Of a stretch of 64,000 nt of DNA, positions 1 to 12,400 are shown one piece after another. Under the pieces are notes generated by a model. That model was not told the DNA's origin, made no database searches, and saw only the letters and a program-made list of their open reading frames with translations. The first letter of the stretch is position 1. Each line of letters starts with the position of its first letter. This DNA is from Anaspis maculata (taxonomy: Eukaryota > Arthropoda > Insecta > Coleoptera > Scraptiidae), in contig OX421962.1 in assembly GCA_949128115.1 (NCBI GenBank), positions 10,200,262 to 10,264,261 of the forward strand, given 5' to 3'. A program made the translations under genes and the position numbers.

Positions 1-394
1 TACGAATCCAGTGGAGGACATGAAGGATGCAATACTTGCAAGCACTTCAGAGGTCCTTCCGTATTTCAACACCCTCATCAATATCTTGTGTCTGGTCCGG
101 GAGATGTGTCAATACGTATTTGTTTCATTGCTGCTAAAATTTCTTCGTGACTGATCCCAAAATTATTGAGGGATGTAAGGGTATGAGGGATTAAAGGTTG
201 GGACTTCTTCGCCCCTCACTACGTCCGTTTTGAAGTGCTTTTTGGGGAATATTTGTAATAGACTAATCACTGAAAATTATGAACTAGTGAATGTGCACTG
301 AGTTTCTTTAACGATACAGTGTGAGTCATAAATCACAAAAATCCATATTCCTTTATTAATCCCTGTAACATACATACAATTAACTTGCTCTTCT

Positions 395-1216
395 TATTCT
401 ATGGCTGTACCTGGGCATTGTCTTGTCACAGATGCTTTAATCAGATCTATCACTTTCTTTAAGTAAAGGTCTGGATTATCGTGGTCGTTTGCCAAAGTGA
501 GTTGTTCTTCTATAACTTTTTTGAGATAGTCGGTGTTCAGCTTTTTGGTCGATCAGCCACCGCGGGCAAGGAGACGCGTCAATTGTCTGTTTTCTTCCAC
601 CGTGTAATTGATGTATTTGTGATTACTGAGCGTTTCGCGAGCATCGACTTGCCACTCCGTCATACGACCAGCCGTCCGCCCAGATGCTAGTGTTTCATCA
701 ATTATAGATTTAGCGCTTTTTCTTTGGAACGTAGGCTCATCGCCGAGGTTACAAACCTCTAACTGCCATCTAGCGATCATTTCATGAGAAGCACCCCCCT
801 ACGATCTGTAGCTTTCCATTCAACAGCCTTGGCATTGAAGTCTTCAGCAATGACAACTTCCTGGCCTCGGATCAGAGTGCTTTCTAAGTTTCCAAGGTAC
901 GCGTCGAATTCAGCAATCGTGGTGTTTGGAGAAATGTAGCATGAATACATACGTTGCTGCCTCGGTTGCCGCCCACTCCAATCCAGACTAGCCCCGCCAT
1001 GTCACTTCCAGTTCTGGTGATACATACTTGGTTGTTCAATATGGCAATTACAACATCTTTGTTCGTATCCGTCAGCCAGGTGTTTGCGATTCGGGCTTTA
1101 TTTGGTTCCGATATAATCAAAGTATCAATGTTATTAGCTCTCGCCGTGTGGAACGCTAAGTCCTGTGCAGCTCTGCATCTGTTCAAATTTACTTGTAGGA
1201 TTTTTAGCTTAGTCAT
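395..1216 (-). pseudogene. ORF2 N-terminal endonuclease fragment of the non-LTR element
   Basis: Starting at the ATG at 1216 the minus strand reads LKILQVNLNRCRAAQDLAF, the usual opening of an APE-type endonuclease in R1/LOA/Jockey-like elements, followed by a conserved SEPNK motif. After a break near 884 the reading continues in other frames with EVVIAEDFNAKAVEW (normally GDFNAK, so one Gly has become Glu), then DRRGVLLMKMIARW, GDEPTFQR and ETLSNHKYINY. The last recognisable piece, DLIKASVTRQCPG, lies near 425-460. Such endonucleases nick the target DNA to start reverse transcription. Frameshifts near 884 and 550, and the lack of a reverse transcriptase, make this a pseudogene. Confidence 0.85.
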
Positions 1217-1732
1217 TATTGATATTTGCGTGGATTGTTGTTGGGGGCGCTCTGTTGCATCCTCTGGAGTTTGTCCTGTGACCTTCCTGTCCGCATTTCG
1301 TACATTTGGGAGGGATTTTGCACTCCTTGGCCTGGTGATCCGCTGCGCCACAGTTGAAGCAGAGTTGAGATCTGCACGTTCTCTTGCATGTTGATGTTGA
1401 GTGGCCGGCCTCCCAGCATCTGAAGCATATGTTCGAAAGGACGCTTTCCTGTATCCTGCACATTGTTGGGCCTAAGCGCAGTTTCTTTTCTTCCAGTAAT
1501 AACGGGTCATCTTTATTAGAAGGTTCCCTTCCTGGGTTTGCCTTACCCCTTCAATCTGTTTGGCGATGTTTTCATCTTTCAGCGTCGTTTTTACCTTTTT
1601 CAGAGTGTCTGCGTAACTACATAGACGCTTCCGCAGCCCCTTTCCCGACCCCATTTCACTTGAAAACTCGAATCCGGGGCCGCCAAACGCACGGATAACG
1701 GGAACCCCTGGCTGGCCGTTTCCCCGTCCCAA
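1209..1732 (-). pseudogene. ORF1 (gag-like nucleic-acid-binding protein) fragment of the non-LTR element
   Basis: Two adjacent reading frames together give the C-terminal half of an ORF1 protein. The upstream part (1732-1472) has a motif typical of these proteins around IEGVRQTQEGNLLIKM, then a frameshift. The downstream part (1463-1209) has three CCHC zinc knuckles: CFRCWEAGHSTSTC, CFNCGAADHQAKEC and CTKCGQEGHRTNSRGC. Such knuckles bind the element's RNA. The stop codon overlaps the ATG of ORF2 in the string ATGACTAA, an arrangement common in R1-clade elements. The N-terminus is missing and the reading frame is broken, so no functional protein is expected. Confidence 0.82.
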
Positions 1733-1740
1733 AACATTGT

Positions 1741-2284
1741 CATTACGAAATCGAGCTGGGTTTTCTGGCTGGCATCGGCCGGAAATCGCTGCGTACCTTG
1801 GTCCGTCCAGATGGGTTAACAGTAAAGAACAAGAAACAAGTCTTCCTCAACGAAAATCGGGACGGATGATCACAGATTTTGCCACTAAGTTACACTTTTT
1901 CACTTAAGTGAAAATGGCGTACGCCGACTTCTGAAGTTTCTGATCAATACAATCAATACCGTGACGTCACGGGCTATTGTGGTGGCTGGCGCCACCTGCG
2001 GCTCGTGAACCGTATCGCGCGCGCCGTCGGCATTACAGGGCGCCGTCCGGCGCGCATCCTTCGTTTCGCTGGGCGTATTTACGGCCGCGAAAAATCATCC
2101 CGGTTTATTTCGGCGCCCCCGGGATCCGTTCGATTGAATCCGACGATTCGGATCGATTTTCGGAAAGTTCGAGTCGATTTTCGGGAAGTCCGAGTGCTTT
2201 TTGATTGTTGTCGGTGGCACCATTGCGGCGCTAAAGTCACGGTAAGGTTGCGTCAAGTTGCGGTAAGGGATCCGTGGGTAAGGG
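1741..2284. other. GC-rich unassigned stretch
   Basis: Much more GC-rich than its surroundings, with many CpG, especially 1970-2130. I see no recognisable protein, RNA gene or transposon end. It could be part of a repeat or a CpG-rich regulatory fragment; the sequence alone does not decide. Confidence 0.4.
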
Positions 2285-2336
2285 CCGAGGGGTGAACCGC
2301 TGAAGAAATTTGTACAAAAGAGTTCCTTTTAGACAA

Positions 2337-2503
2337 GAGTTCCTCCAGAGTTCCTCCAGAGTTCCCCGGAGTTCCCCTGAGTTCCTCGGAGTTCCTCCAG
2401 AGTTCCCCGGAGTTCCTTCAGAGTTCCCCGGAGTTCCCCTGAGTTCCTCGGAGTTCCTCCTGAGTTCCCCGGAGTTCCTCCTGTGTTCCCGGGAGTTCCT
2501 TCT
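2337..2503 (+). repeat. Minisatellite of GAGTTCCTCC / GAGTTCCCCG units
   Basis: Tandem imperfect units of 10 to 15 bases, all containing GAGTTCC, about 15 of them. The long open reading frames on both strands here are by-products of the repeat. It is preceded by TTGTACAAAAGAGTTCC, which recurs beside the second array at 4692-4891. Confidence 0.92.
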
Positions 2504-2649
2504 GTTTTTTTGATTCAATACAATACTATGTAGGTATACAGGCTGATTAACAACTTGTTTCTTTGTATTCAAGAGATAGTTCCTTGATAAATTTATAATG
2601 ACCAACCTATAAGCAAATTCAGTTCTAAAAAAATTAATTTTTAAGATAC

Positions 2650-2805
2650 ATGAATAAAATCGAATAAAAAAAAGTGGCAAGCTGGAGCACTGGGGGGATA
2701 CGGGGCTGATGGCCGCTAATAGTTTTGTGCCAAAACTTTGCAGGTGCAATCAGCCATAGCCGTTAGCCCCCCAATGTGTCACTTTATTTTTTATTCAAAA
2801 AGTCC
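2650..2805. mobile_element. Palindromic foldback MITE, same family as 43287-43500
   Basis: Two inverted arms, roughly 2650-2728 and 2733-2805, can pair to a long hairpin. Both contain AAAGTG(A/G)CA, GGGG and GGCC(G/A) strings, and the centre reads CCAAAACTTTGCAGGTGC. The stretch is homologous to 43287-43500 in inverted orientation. It has no coding capacity. Confidence 0.75.
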
Positions 2806-4691
2806 TAGTCCCCTCGTAGTACCCAATTTGCAATCTGAATGGGATGTATGTAGGTAGGAAATGTTGAACTTCGTCATGAAAATTAGTTCTTTTTTTCATT
2901 AAAAGCGAGATTAAAAGGCGCAAATAAAATAGCAATAATACCGATGGCAATACCTACCAATTTCGAATTTAAGTAGGTACCTACCTAGTTTAATATCGAA
3001 TACCTACACCTGTATTTAGGCAGATATGATTTTTTTTTAAATGTCGCCAAGTCGATTTAAAACGTGTGAATACCTATGCCTTCACCGGGCGTCTCAATAG
3101 GACATTTCTTGAAAGGAGCATACTTTTGCATGCAAAAAGAATTTGTTTAAGTATCTGAATACAATTGCACCCTTTCAAAAATATGTGCAACGATAAGAAA
3201 AAAAAAATCGAACGTTCCACTTGTAAGAGATTTCAATATGGCGGCCAATATAGCAATGTAACCAGATGTAGGCAACCATGGAGTCCGGCTTGAAAATAAG
3301 ACTGATAATACGAAACCAGAGTTTTTCGTTTTAGAATGAATAAAAAAAAGAGTTCAGTACGCTTTACCTCTACGCTTTTACTAGCCTAAAAAAAAACAAA
3401 TAGTTGACATTAAAAAGGTAGGCACATAGGCACCTACATCGTTCTGAAAAAGCTAGAGATTTCAAGATGTGAAAGGGCTATGCACTAGTTATGGAATAAA
3501 TATGCAAAAATGTGTCCTCGCAACAACGAAACTTGATTTAATAAGCAGTCAACAAAAAAATATATTGTAACAAAAAATACAACACAACCAAAAAGGTAGG
3601 TACTAAAATATCAAAACCCAAAAAGAAAAATGATAAAATATGCAGGGTGTTAGGTACTGGTTGTTACTAACTTTGAAGGCGGATTCCTCATCAAAAATGG
3701 AGCCGAAAGATATAAAAACTTGCAATTCTAAAATGCTTCAAATGTTTTCTTCACAAGGAGCGTTGAATTTTTTAATTTTTTTTAAATCGGCGGGGTTTAC
3801 CGTAATTTTGAACCGTTTGTGCTTTTGACCAAATTTGGTGCACATACCAATGGATTATTTTGCTTTAACTTGATGTTATTGATATTATTGATACCTAAAT
3901 CGTTTATGCGTTATTGACAAAAGATTCAAAAAGTCATCAAGGTATTCAACACCCTGTACTTATACAAGGTGTCCCAGAAATACCCGGCCAAACCCTTGTG
4001 GAGGAAAGCCCGAGCCAAACTAAGATACCCGTATACATTTTTTAACGGAATTGCCCCCCCCCCCCGCCTTTGAATCCTGGCTACGCCACTGGACACGACG
4101 TCTCGAGGAGCTGAAATTTCCAGAATTCCCCTCGGAATCCGCCTACTTGACAATGGAGCTGTACGAAACAATTCTTTCACGACTGTATTTGTTATTTCAG
4201 AATGATTGTCATCTCGGGCGGCCATGGAAGTGTAAGAGTACATTCTGAAATAACGTATACCTGGGCTATACTCTGCTATATCAAGGTTTTATGCTTTTAT
4301 GGGACCGAAAATATTAGACAACTTAGACAAGAATCTGCCTGCACAGGGGCCTCCAATACGTCAATTCGGCCCTGTGGTACTTGAACAAAGCTACAAATTT
4401 AGAAAAATAGAGTGGAGATAATCAGGTACAGGCGGGTACAGGGTAGAAACTCGGGTAGAAATTATAAAATAACACCTGATAAACCGGATAAAACTTGCCT
4501 GATAATATTGCTTTTCACTTCATTAAGCGTGCAGTGTACTTACTAGATTAATATTATGAGACGGCGTGCGGCAACACCATAGTTTTGTGCAGTACTGCAG
4601 TCTGCCTTCAGGGCATCGAGCCATCGGGCAGCACACGCCGCTGCAACTGCACTATACATAAAAGCAGCTGGATGCGCATGCGCATTCCTCA
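2806..4691. other. AT-rich repeat-bearing interval, no gene seen
   Basis: No credible gene. A small possible element lies at 3643-3957, ending in CAGGGTGTT and AACACCCTG. The piece at 3076-3150 resembles the 3' end of the tandem-repeat element at 44221. Near 4053 there is a C homopolymer beside GGCTACGCCACTG at about 4078-4090, which looks like one hAT-type end (compare 40258-40837) without a partner. Confidence 0.4.
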
Positions 4692-4891
4692 AGAGTTCCT
4701 CGAGAGTTCCCCGGGAGTTCCCCGAGATTTCCCCTGAGTTCCTCGGAGTTCCTCCAGAGTTCCCCTGAGTTCCTCGGAGTTCCTCCAGAGTTCCCCTGAG
4801 TTCCTCGGAGTTCCTCCAGAGTTCCCCTGAGTTCCTCGGAGTTCCTCCAGAGTTGCTCGGAGTTCCTCTAGAGTTCCTCATGAGTTCCTCC
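4692..4891 (+). repeat. Second GAGTTCC minisatellite
   Basis: Same unit family and same strand as the array at 2337-2503. Here the dominant higher unit is about 30 bases (GAGTTCCTCGGAGTTCCTCC plus a third piece) and is repeated regularly. The downstream flank at 4894-4930 is an inverted copy of the upstream flank of the first array at 2285-2327. Confidence 0.92.
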
Positions 4892-4939
4892 ACCTTGTAC
4901 AAAAGAGTTCCCCAGCGGTTTACCCCTCGGTAAGGGCAT

Positions 4940-5900
4940 TGTTGTAAGGGTGATGACGGACAAAATCAAAATCTTGACCTAGGGCAAAATAATAGATCTA
5001 GTCCAAAGCCCTAGTTCTGCATTTACAACGTGATGGGTAATATGACCAAATCGCAACAGAAATACAGGGTGAGTCAAAGAACCCGAAGCAGTTCCTGGCG
5101 CAAAACAAAAGCGGCTGAGAAGCGCGGAAATGCGCTGTTGCCACGTCAGGCATACTTGCGGGTGCCACGGTGACGGGTATGTTCCCGCGACCTATAGAGA
5201 AAATCGTATCTTTGAACTTTGTTGAAATTGCGACTAAAATTAAAATCGAGTTTTAAATCGCACTTTACACTGCAGTCAACACACGTGACTTCCACTAAGT
5301 GGAATCGCCGGGCGGAACCCGTTTCTTAAAAAAAATTGTATCTTCTATAGCAATAAAGTAATCAAAATAAATCTTGCTCTAGAACTTTCTCAATTACTTT
5401 CTGCATATTTCGTTCGCTTGATGTATGCAATATGCATGTACCTAGAACGGATCGCAAGATTCCTCGATGTAGAAGTTCACACTGCAGCGTTGAATACCGA
5501 CTTTTGAAACATTTAATTTTTTTTGCAATCGCGGGGTTGACCCAAATATTTTGTGCCCGTTCCCATCCGCAGACGATTAGCATTAATTTGCAATAAAACC
5601 GATAGGTACCCTTACGACTTTTCCTTTAGGAGGAATTCAACTACAAAACGGACGGATGTACTTCAAAGCGCGGCTCATAGCAGATTTCCTACGAAAATGC
5701 GCTGAAAATTTATTTCACCCTGTACATAGAACCAGTAGCTATGGAGGGGTACATTTTTCGCATGTTCAATAGGAGAGCACATGATTCTGTTGCCATCCAA
5801 TGATTTTGATATGATCACCCTCTATAATCCATAGAAGGAAAGGCAGTGGCTACAGAGGAAGCAAATAAGCAATTCCACAAGAACTGTTAGCATATAATCA
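4940..5900. other. Unassigned interval
   Basis: No supportable gene. Two strings near 5065 (CAGGGTGAGTCAAAGAACCC) and 5718 (CACCCTGTACATAG) look like the facing ends of a CAGGGTG-type element, but I could not establish duplications. Poly-A and AT-rich DNA fills the rest. Confidence 0.3.
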
Positions 5901-5907
5901 TTATTGT

Positions 5908-5913
5908 TTTATT
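5908..5913 (-). terminator. Candidate polyadenylation signal (AATAAA) of the myotubularin gene
   Basis: AATAAA on the minus strand, about 380 bases beyond the stop codon. The region between is AT-rich and has the look of a 3' untranslated region. It is the first canonical hexamer I find downstream; use of this site is inferred. Confidence 0.4.
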
Positions 5914-6293
5914 TTCGTCAGTTTGATATGAGGTACAAATAACTGCCTATAAAATAAATCTTATAAAAATAAACACAATTTTTTGTTCAGATAGGTATCA
6001 TAAATTATTAAAATCTTTCACTTTGGCATAAATAAACATACTTTCTAAAATTATTTGTTAAACACATTAATAATAATTGTTTGGTTAAAAAAAGGGTTAA
6101 TAAACACTGGGAAAAACTTAAATATGGCAATAATAAAACTTTTCGAATTAGCAGCTATCTTTGAAGTGCCACTGTAATAATAATACTATTTGAACGTGGA
6201 TATTTTAAATACATGAGATATAAATATGTACAGTCGGTTGGTTTGTGTTAACAGAAAGCAAAAAAAAAAACGTAAAATACAAACATCTTCTTA

Positions 6294-6416
6294 TTACGTG
6301 GGCGAAGCGTTACTTCTCGCCATCCGGGCTTGCTGTTCTTTGCGACACTCGTCGGTCAGGTGCATCAGTTGGCTTTTCAGAATCAGCAGCTCCCTGATGC
6401 GTTGGTACACTGGGTC
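6294..6416 (-). CDS. Myotubularin coding exon 10 (residues 605-644 and stop)
   Basis: Begins [20 protein letters not shown] after TTTCAG and ends NASPT with tandem TAA TAA stops. The charged, leucine-bearing helix probably forms the C-terminal coiled coil used for dimerisation in the family. Confidence 0.93.
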   Translation of the reverse strand, partial: DPVYQRIRELLILKSQLMHLTDECRKEQQARMARSNASPT

Positions 6417-9400
6417 CTGAAATAGCAACCGAAACATGTTGAAACGCTCTATCTCAAAAACCATATGTCACAGAGAAATGGCACAATAATTATTATTGGA
6501 AAAGAACCAAACCTGAGTCCTCATGCTGGGATTCCAACGGCAATAGTACGCCTTCCACAGCTTGATGTGCCGTATGCTCGCGATCGGAATCAGCACCCTC
6601 TGCTGGTTGTTGTTGGCCCAATACAAAGGATTTTTGTAGAGATCCAACTGGCTGTTTGTGTACGACCACAGCGAAACGGTCTGCTCTTTCAGTTCTGAAC
6701 ACACACAAAAAAAACAACATATCATGTGGTCGATCGTCCGACTGCCAGAAAGAAAAACTCACTTTCGACCTGCCGTTCCTTTTCGCTGTTGCACAGAAAC
6801 GTCCCGAAACGACACGAATACAAATGGTCTAGAATTGTTATCAGGAAGTAATCGTTGAACTGAAAAGCGTTGGGAAACTGCTGCGTGATCTGCCAGACGC
6901 AGTCTATGAACTGGAGGAAGACCGGCGAACGGTCGGCGTCGGAATGGTGGTCGTCGCCGTGGCCGATCCTGTGCTGGAACTTGTGGCCGAAAGACAACCA
7001 TTCCTTTTCGATCAGCACCTGGAATCCCTTGATCGTCCTGTAGTAGGGATCCAGCATGAGGATCGAGAGCGCCGTCAGCTGGGCGGTGCGATCCCAGCCG
7101 TCCGAGCAGTGCACCAGCACCGAAGTCTTGTGGTTTTCCACCTGCAAAAAATCGCCTCCTTAGTTTAACACCCAGAAAAAGAGACCGGCGAGTAAAATGG
7201 ACCCAAACTTTTTTGCAAGCATTTTTCTATCAATATTTTTTGACAGGCTAATATTGAGACACCCTGTATACTAGCACTATTTTATCAGAATATATCAAAC
7301 CAACTATTATCCATTCCAAGCTTGAAGCAAGTGAGTATGCCTTCACGTGCGTGAGTCTCAATAGCGCATTTTCTCAAAGAGGCATATTGTGAATGTAAAG
7401 AAATTTGGTTGAGGGAGAAACACCATTCTTTGCCCACTCTCTTCAATCGAAACTCATTGTGATATTTTGTAATCGGACTGGGATACTTGCCAATGGAATA
7501 GATTTGAATGAAAATTCTTTAATCATCAACAACAGTAATAAAGAGTATTTCCTGAAATTCTCCGGTAAATATATTTATGGTTAGAAAGATTTTTCTGGAT
7601 TTTCTTTTTCAAAAAATTGGTAACAGTAGGGAAACTCAGGTGGGCTTTTAATGTCTGTATTTTTTTAATATAGTGATGCCACATCAACAGTTTTTTGAGT
7701 TTTCAATCCAACAGTGCTATTCGTTTAGTTTTTAGTATATTTGTGATGTCACAAATGGTCCCCAGTTTAGGGAATCTATAGAAGAAAGAAATGTCCTTTT
7801 GCACTCAAGGTGTTCAATTGGAAGCGGCAGCCGAATGTTTACCGCCACAAAGCGCTGCGTAAGGGATGGTGGTGGATGAATTATTTGCGGTCGCATTGCT
7901 ATCAGAGTTACTACAGATTGGAAAAGTCACGTGACATTTCGGCCCTACGAAACTATTCCATGCATCAGAGTCCCACTACTAGCTTATTCCGAAATTCTGG
8001 AATCTACCGAAATCTGCACCAGACTAAAGGTGGATTTATACTCGCAGAAAATAAGAATGAAAATAAAAATAACGATAAGAATAAAAATAAGAAAAATAAG
8101 AACGGCAACTGCCCATTCATACTCCAGAAACAAAAATAAGAATAAGAAATAGTTTGAAACATTGCACCTAGGTGTCGCTCGAAGCATTAGAATGACAGTC
8201 GTCAAAATTTTTAGTTACAGTTTTTAGCTTTATGCTGTTATTATTGCGGTTGTTTTTCTACTCGTTTTGTTTGGTGTAATACAATATCACTAATCTGTAA
8301 TAATACTTGAACAGGTAAGTATCCAAAAGAATTTTTTACATCGCATTATTTCGAATTAATATCATGTGTAGTGTAGGTATCTACCTACTTCTCAATCTAA
8401 ATTATTGCAGTAATAGACAATACACAATATTGCGCGGAAGTGGTGCTCCGACACGGATGTCATGCGAACTAAGAAAACGGTGACAAGTTATCATCGCGCA
8501 TGTTCAGGGCCGCTATTCTTGAATCGTGTGAGAAAAGTTCCTGGGAGTAAAATACATTCCGCAGTACACTGATGTAGCGAATGTTGCCTAAAATCGTGGT
8601 TTTTAGGCAACTTTCGCTACAGAAGTGTAAGTACGGATTATATAAAACTCCCAGGGGCTTTTCTCACACGATTCAAGAATAGCGGCCCAGAATTCGACAA
8701 TGACATTGATTTCTGTGTTTGACGTTGAAATTTTGTTAAGTTTTATCAGCAACTTGTGAAGCCTTCCGATTTGAAATGGATATTTGGCGGTCGAAAAAGT
8801 GTGTGCCACTCAGAGGACTGACTGTCGCCACACCATGCTGTCGTCAATACAATACAGCACTGATTAAATGAAATATCCCTAGACTTGTGCTGTCCACATT
8901 TTGCGTTAATTGAGGTTTTTTCGATGTATACTAAATTAAATGAACGCAAATAACTCCTATGGCGTTGAAGAAGCCGATAAGGAGAACAAACTTCCAACTT
9001 TAAAAAAATGAAATATCCCTAGACAATTTCGCGGGAAATTTGAATGTTATGGTTGAAGTGTTCCATGTTTTTTTTATTCCGTAATTTGGGGCATTTGGGA
9101 ATGATCCCTCACATACCGGGTGATCATTTGAAATCTATCCACCTGCAATAACTCCCGATTCCTAGTGAATATTTTTCGAGCAAAAGCAGGTCGATTTTTA
9201 TATCGAGGGGGACAACCAAAACATGTATTGGCAAATTTCTATATTCACCCCCCTCGCCCCCACTTACCCCAACTTTGAAATTTCAAATGACACTACCTAC
9301 TTTGCGATACATCAAATTGAAGGAAATTAAATTTTCTTTCTGTAAAATTTTTTTTAACCCCACCCCCTTTCCCAAAAAATTCTCTGACTGTCCCATTTTA

Positions 9401-12400
9401 TATTCTGGACCCCACATTTTTTTCTCAATTTAGTCGGCGTCATCCTAGGTAACATCGAAGAAGAAAATTACTGGTGGAAAAAGTGCTACCCAAATTCCCT
9501 CCTTTGCTCTCCCCCACCTCAACTCCCAAATTTAACAAAACACCACCTATTTTGTGATACATCAAATTAAAGGGAATTAAATTCTCTTTTCGAAAATAAT
9601 TTTTTCGAAATTTTTCTACCCCTGCCCCAATGAATTGGCCATTTGGAGTATTCTAGATGGGAGATGTGAAAAAATCATTTCCAGGAAGAGAATTCAATTT
9701 CCTTTAATTTGATGTATTACAAAGTGGGGATTGACATTTTAAATTTTTGAGGTCAGGTGGGGGGAGCGAAGGAGTAAATTTGGGTGGCACTTTTTTTCTG
9801 GAAAATTTTCTCTTCAGATGCTGTGCAGGATGACGTTTACTGTATTGAAGGGAAATGGAGGTCAAGAATATTAACTTGGACACTCAGAAAATTTTAGGAA
9901 GAACAGGGGGTGAGGTTGAAAAACTTTCAAATATTTTTTTTAGAAAGAGAATTTTATTCTCTTCAATAGACCATATTAATTATTCTCACTTTCCCCTTCC
10001 ACTAGTCATTTGTAAGTTAGGTATGTGCCTGTGACCATGCGCACTGCAGTAGAAGATCTCGCGCGCCACAGCATGCATAGAAAACGGAACTTTGCTGTCG
10101 CTGTCAGAATTTACGATTTCAAGGTGTTTTCTTGATTCTTGGGACGTTTCAACATTTTTAACCATACTATTACGTGACGGCTGACGCTCGGTTCGCTTTC
10201 AAGCGCTGTCAAAATTCTCGTTAGCGGAAGTTGTGCAATAAAATATGGCGGGTAATTTGAAATTGTTTTGGATTCAAAAACCCCATTCTAAATTGTTTCG
10301 CATAAACTTCACAGCAAGATTTTCCATTTCATTATGGTGAAAAGTAGATCAGGTGTTTCTTTTTACACACTTGCTATGTTATACATTCGTTGAAATTGTC
10401 AATTTGCACCTTGAATTGATCATTTTACAAAGTCATTCAACATGCATATTCTTATGGGAGTTTCAACCCAGCACATGTGGTTGTCTCTCTCCCCGATCTG
10501 CGACTGCGCTCTGAATAAATAATATGGTCAATTTGACGTATCGCAAGGTAGGTGGTGTCATTTGAAATTTCAAAGTTGGGGTGAGTGGAGGCAAGGGGGC
10601 TTGAGATATAAATTCTCCAATGTATGTTTTAGATGTCCCCCTCGATATAAAAATCGACCTGTTTTTGCTCAAAGACATTTGCACTAAGAATCGGGAGATA
10701 TTGCAGGTGGATAGTTTTCAAATGATCACCCGGTATGTGCTTTCATGAATAGGTTGCGAGGGTTACACCGATTTTTCTATGTAACCACTTTTACTTGAAA
10801 ACGACGCATAATCCATTGAGCTTAGTTTGAGAATCACCTATTTTACAGCGTAACATAATTATGGAAGACTTAGAACGAATCACCTCGTTTTTTAGCGCAT
10901 GCGCTAAGCGGTCACGCAATATTGTGTATTATCACTGATTTGAACTTGTGAGGATAACTGGTAGATGGCGCCACGTTGGGACCGCCGTTACAAAACAACC
11001 CGTGGGAGTTTCTCGCCTACCCAAAAACAGGCGGTTTCAGGCAATTCTTGCTACATCGATGTACTGCGGATTGCATGAAAGCAGCCCCCATCGTCATCGG
11101 CAAAGCTCGACTGCGTTCGTCACTCGTTCGGCTTATCTTCGAGCAGAAGTTGATAATATTCAACTTGTTATTATTATTCCTCAATTTCTTGAGCAGTAGC
11201 GGCAGTAAGTATTTTTTGGGAGCGGCTAGGATCTCGTCATTAACATTGACATTAACATATAACATTGAGGATGATTTGTGCAGAATTTAGGAAACATTTC
11301 GCCCTCAAGGACTCTTTTACGCCGCCACTGTTGTCATATCTGCGCATCTTCAATACGCAACAGTGAATGGAAAGTTGGAATTCCTTATTCTTATTGTTAT
11401 TTCTTATTTTGGTGTATAAATGCTTCCATCTGAAAGCTCATTTTTAACATTTTCTTATTTTTATTCTTATTTTCTGCGAGTATAAATCCACCTTAATAGC
11501 GGTAATCCACCTATCAACATTTTTTTGTTTGGGGGCGGGAGCTGGGGGCGCAACTAATCAACAGTAGCCTATTCGTTCCCATTTTTAGTCGGCTATCCGT
11601 ATAGTGAAAGAATTAGATCGTTATGTCTTCGGGTTCATGTTTTTCATTTATCTCTTACTTTGTGGGCGGCGTGTGGGGACGGCAGCATTCGGCAAAGTAG
11701 CTGTTACACAGTTTGAGTTGGGAGTTTCTAAATGTTTAAAAAGATTCTCATATTTATCATTTTTTTGTTCATTTCTGTCTTGAAAACGACCGACCGAGGA
11801 GGAGCCATTTCTAGCTCCAAAGTGTGATTTCGTCGCAAGTGACCTGAGCTTATGAAACCTAAAGGCGCAGTATTTTTAAATTTCTAACGTAAACTTCCTT
11901 GCATTAAGATGACATTTAACGTCAACAATCAGGAACACCAACAAAACTTCAATTTTTCATGACAAGCTGTAGTTTAAACAAACTTGGAATGGATTATACA
12001 GGATGGTCCATCCTAACGTAATTATCCCATAGCGGTCTTACCGTTCAAGATAAAGGAAAAGATGTAAGCCAAAAGTTATATGGTTTGATGAGACCTAGAA
12101 ACGTCAATTTTTTTAAATGGAACAGCCTATATTTTTTTTGCATTTTCATGTTTAAATTTTTCAAATGTCTTATGCCTGTATTCTTGTTTTTCAATTGTGT
12201 GGCAGTGCTACCAACTAAAAATTAAAATTTAAAAAAAATCGCATTTTTACAGTTTTTGTAGAAAGATCGTAGCGGTCTTGCTTTTCAAAACTAAGAGATA
12301 AAACTTGACATGGTGATAGTCAAGTCAAAGACCAATATCCCAATGTCGAAAAATTGGGATTTCTTGATACAGGGCGTTCACAAAAAAAAAACATCGAACT

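Larger units (their letters stand above)
395..1740 (-). mobile_element. Non-LTR retrotransposon fragment, R1-clade-like, 5' and 3' truncated
   Basis: Read on the minus strand this stretch contains the end of an ORF1 (gag-like, three zinc knuckles) followed by the start of an ORF2 (apurinic endonuclease-like domain). The endonuclease reading runs to about 395 and then stops. No reverse transcriptase domain follows before the window edge, and no ORF1 N-terminus lies beyond 1740. At least two frame breaks are needed to read the protein through. It is a dead fragment. Clade assignment rests on ORF organisation and motif style and is approximate. Confidence 0.85.
8028..11493. mobile_element. 3.5-kb element with AGGTGGATTTATACTCGC terminal inverted repeats and TAA duplication
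   Basis: The ends are inverted copies: AGGTGGATTTATACTCGCAG at 8028 and its complement ending at 11493, each continuing into a subterminal run of AATAAGAATAAAAA type. Direct TAA copies flank it at 8025-8027 and 11494-11496. A 3-base TWA duplication is the PIF/Harbinger habit, and the end resembles that of the element at 21081 (AGGCTGGTTTATATT). I find no transposase inside. It contains a palindromic MITE at 8507-8688 and a foldback at 9113-10736. It could also be two separate MITEs facing each other, but the matching duplication argues for one unit. Confidence 0.65.

Noticed and set aside
6468..7168. Several open frames on the plus strand and other minus frames across 6465-7168
   Set aside because: They are shadows of myotubularin exons 8 and 9; only one minus frame per exon matches the family and the splice sites.
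8040..8152. Lys/Asn-rich open frames at 7810-8152
   Set aside because: They translate the AATAAGAATAAAAA subterminal repeat of the 8028-11493 element.
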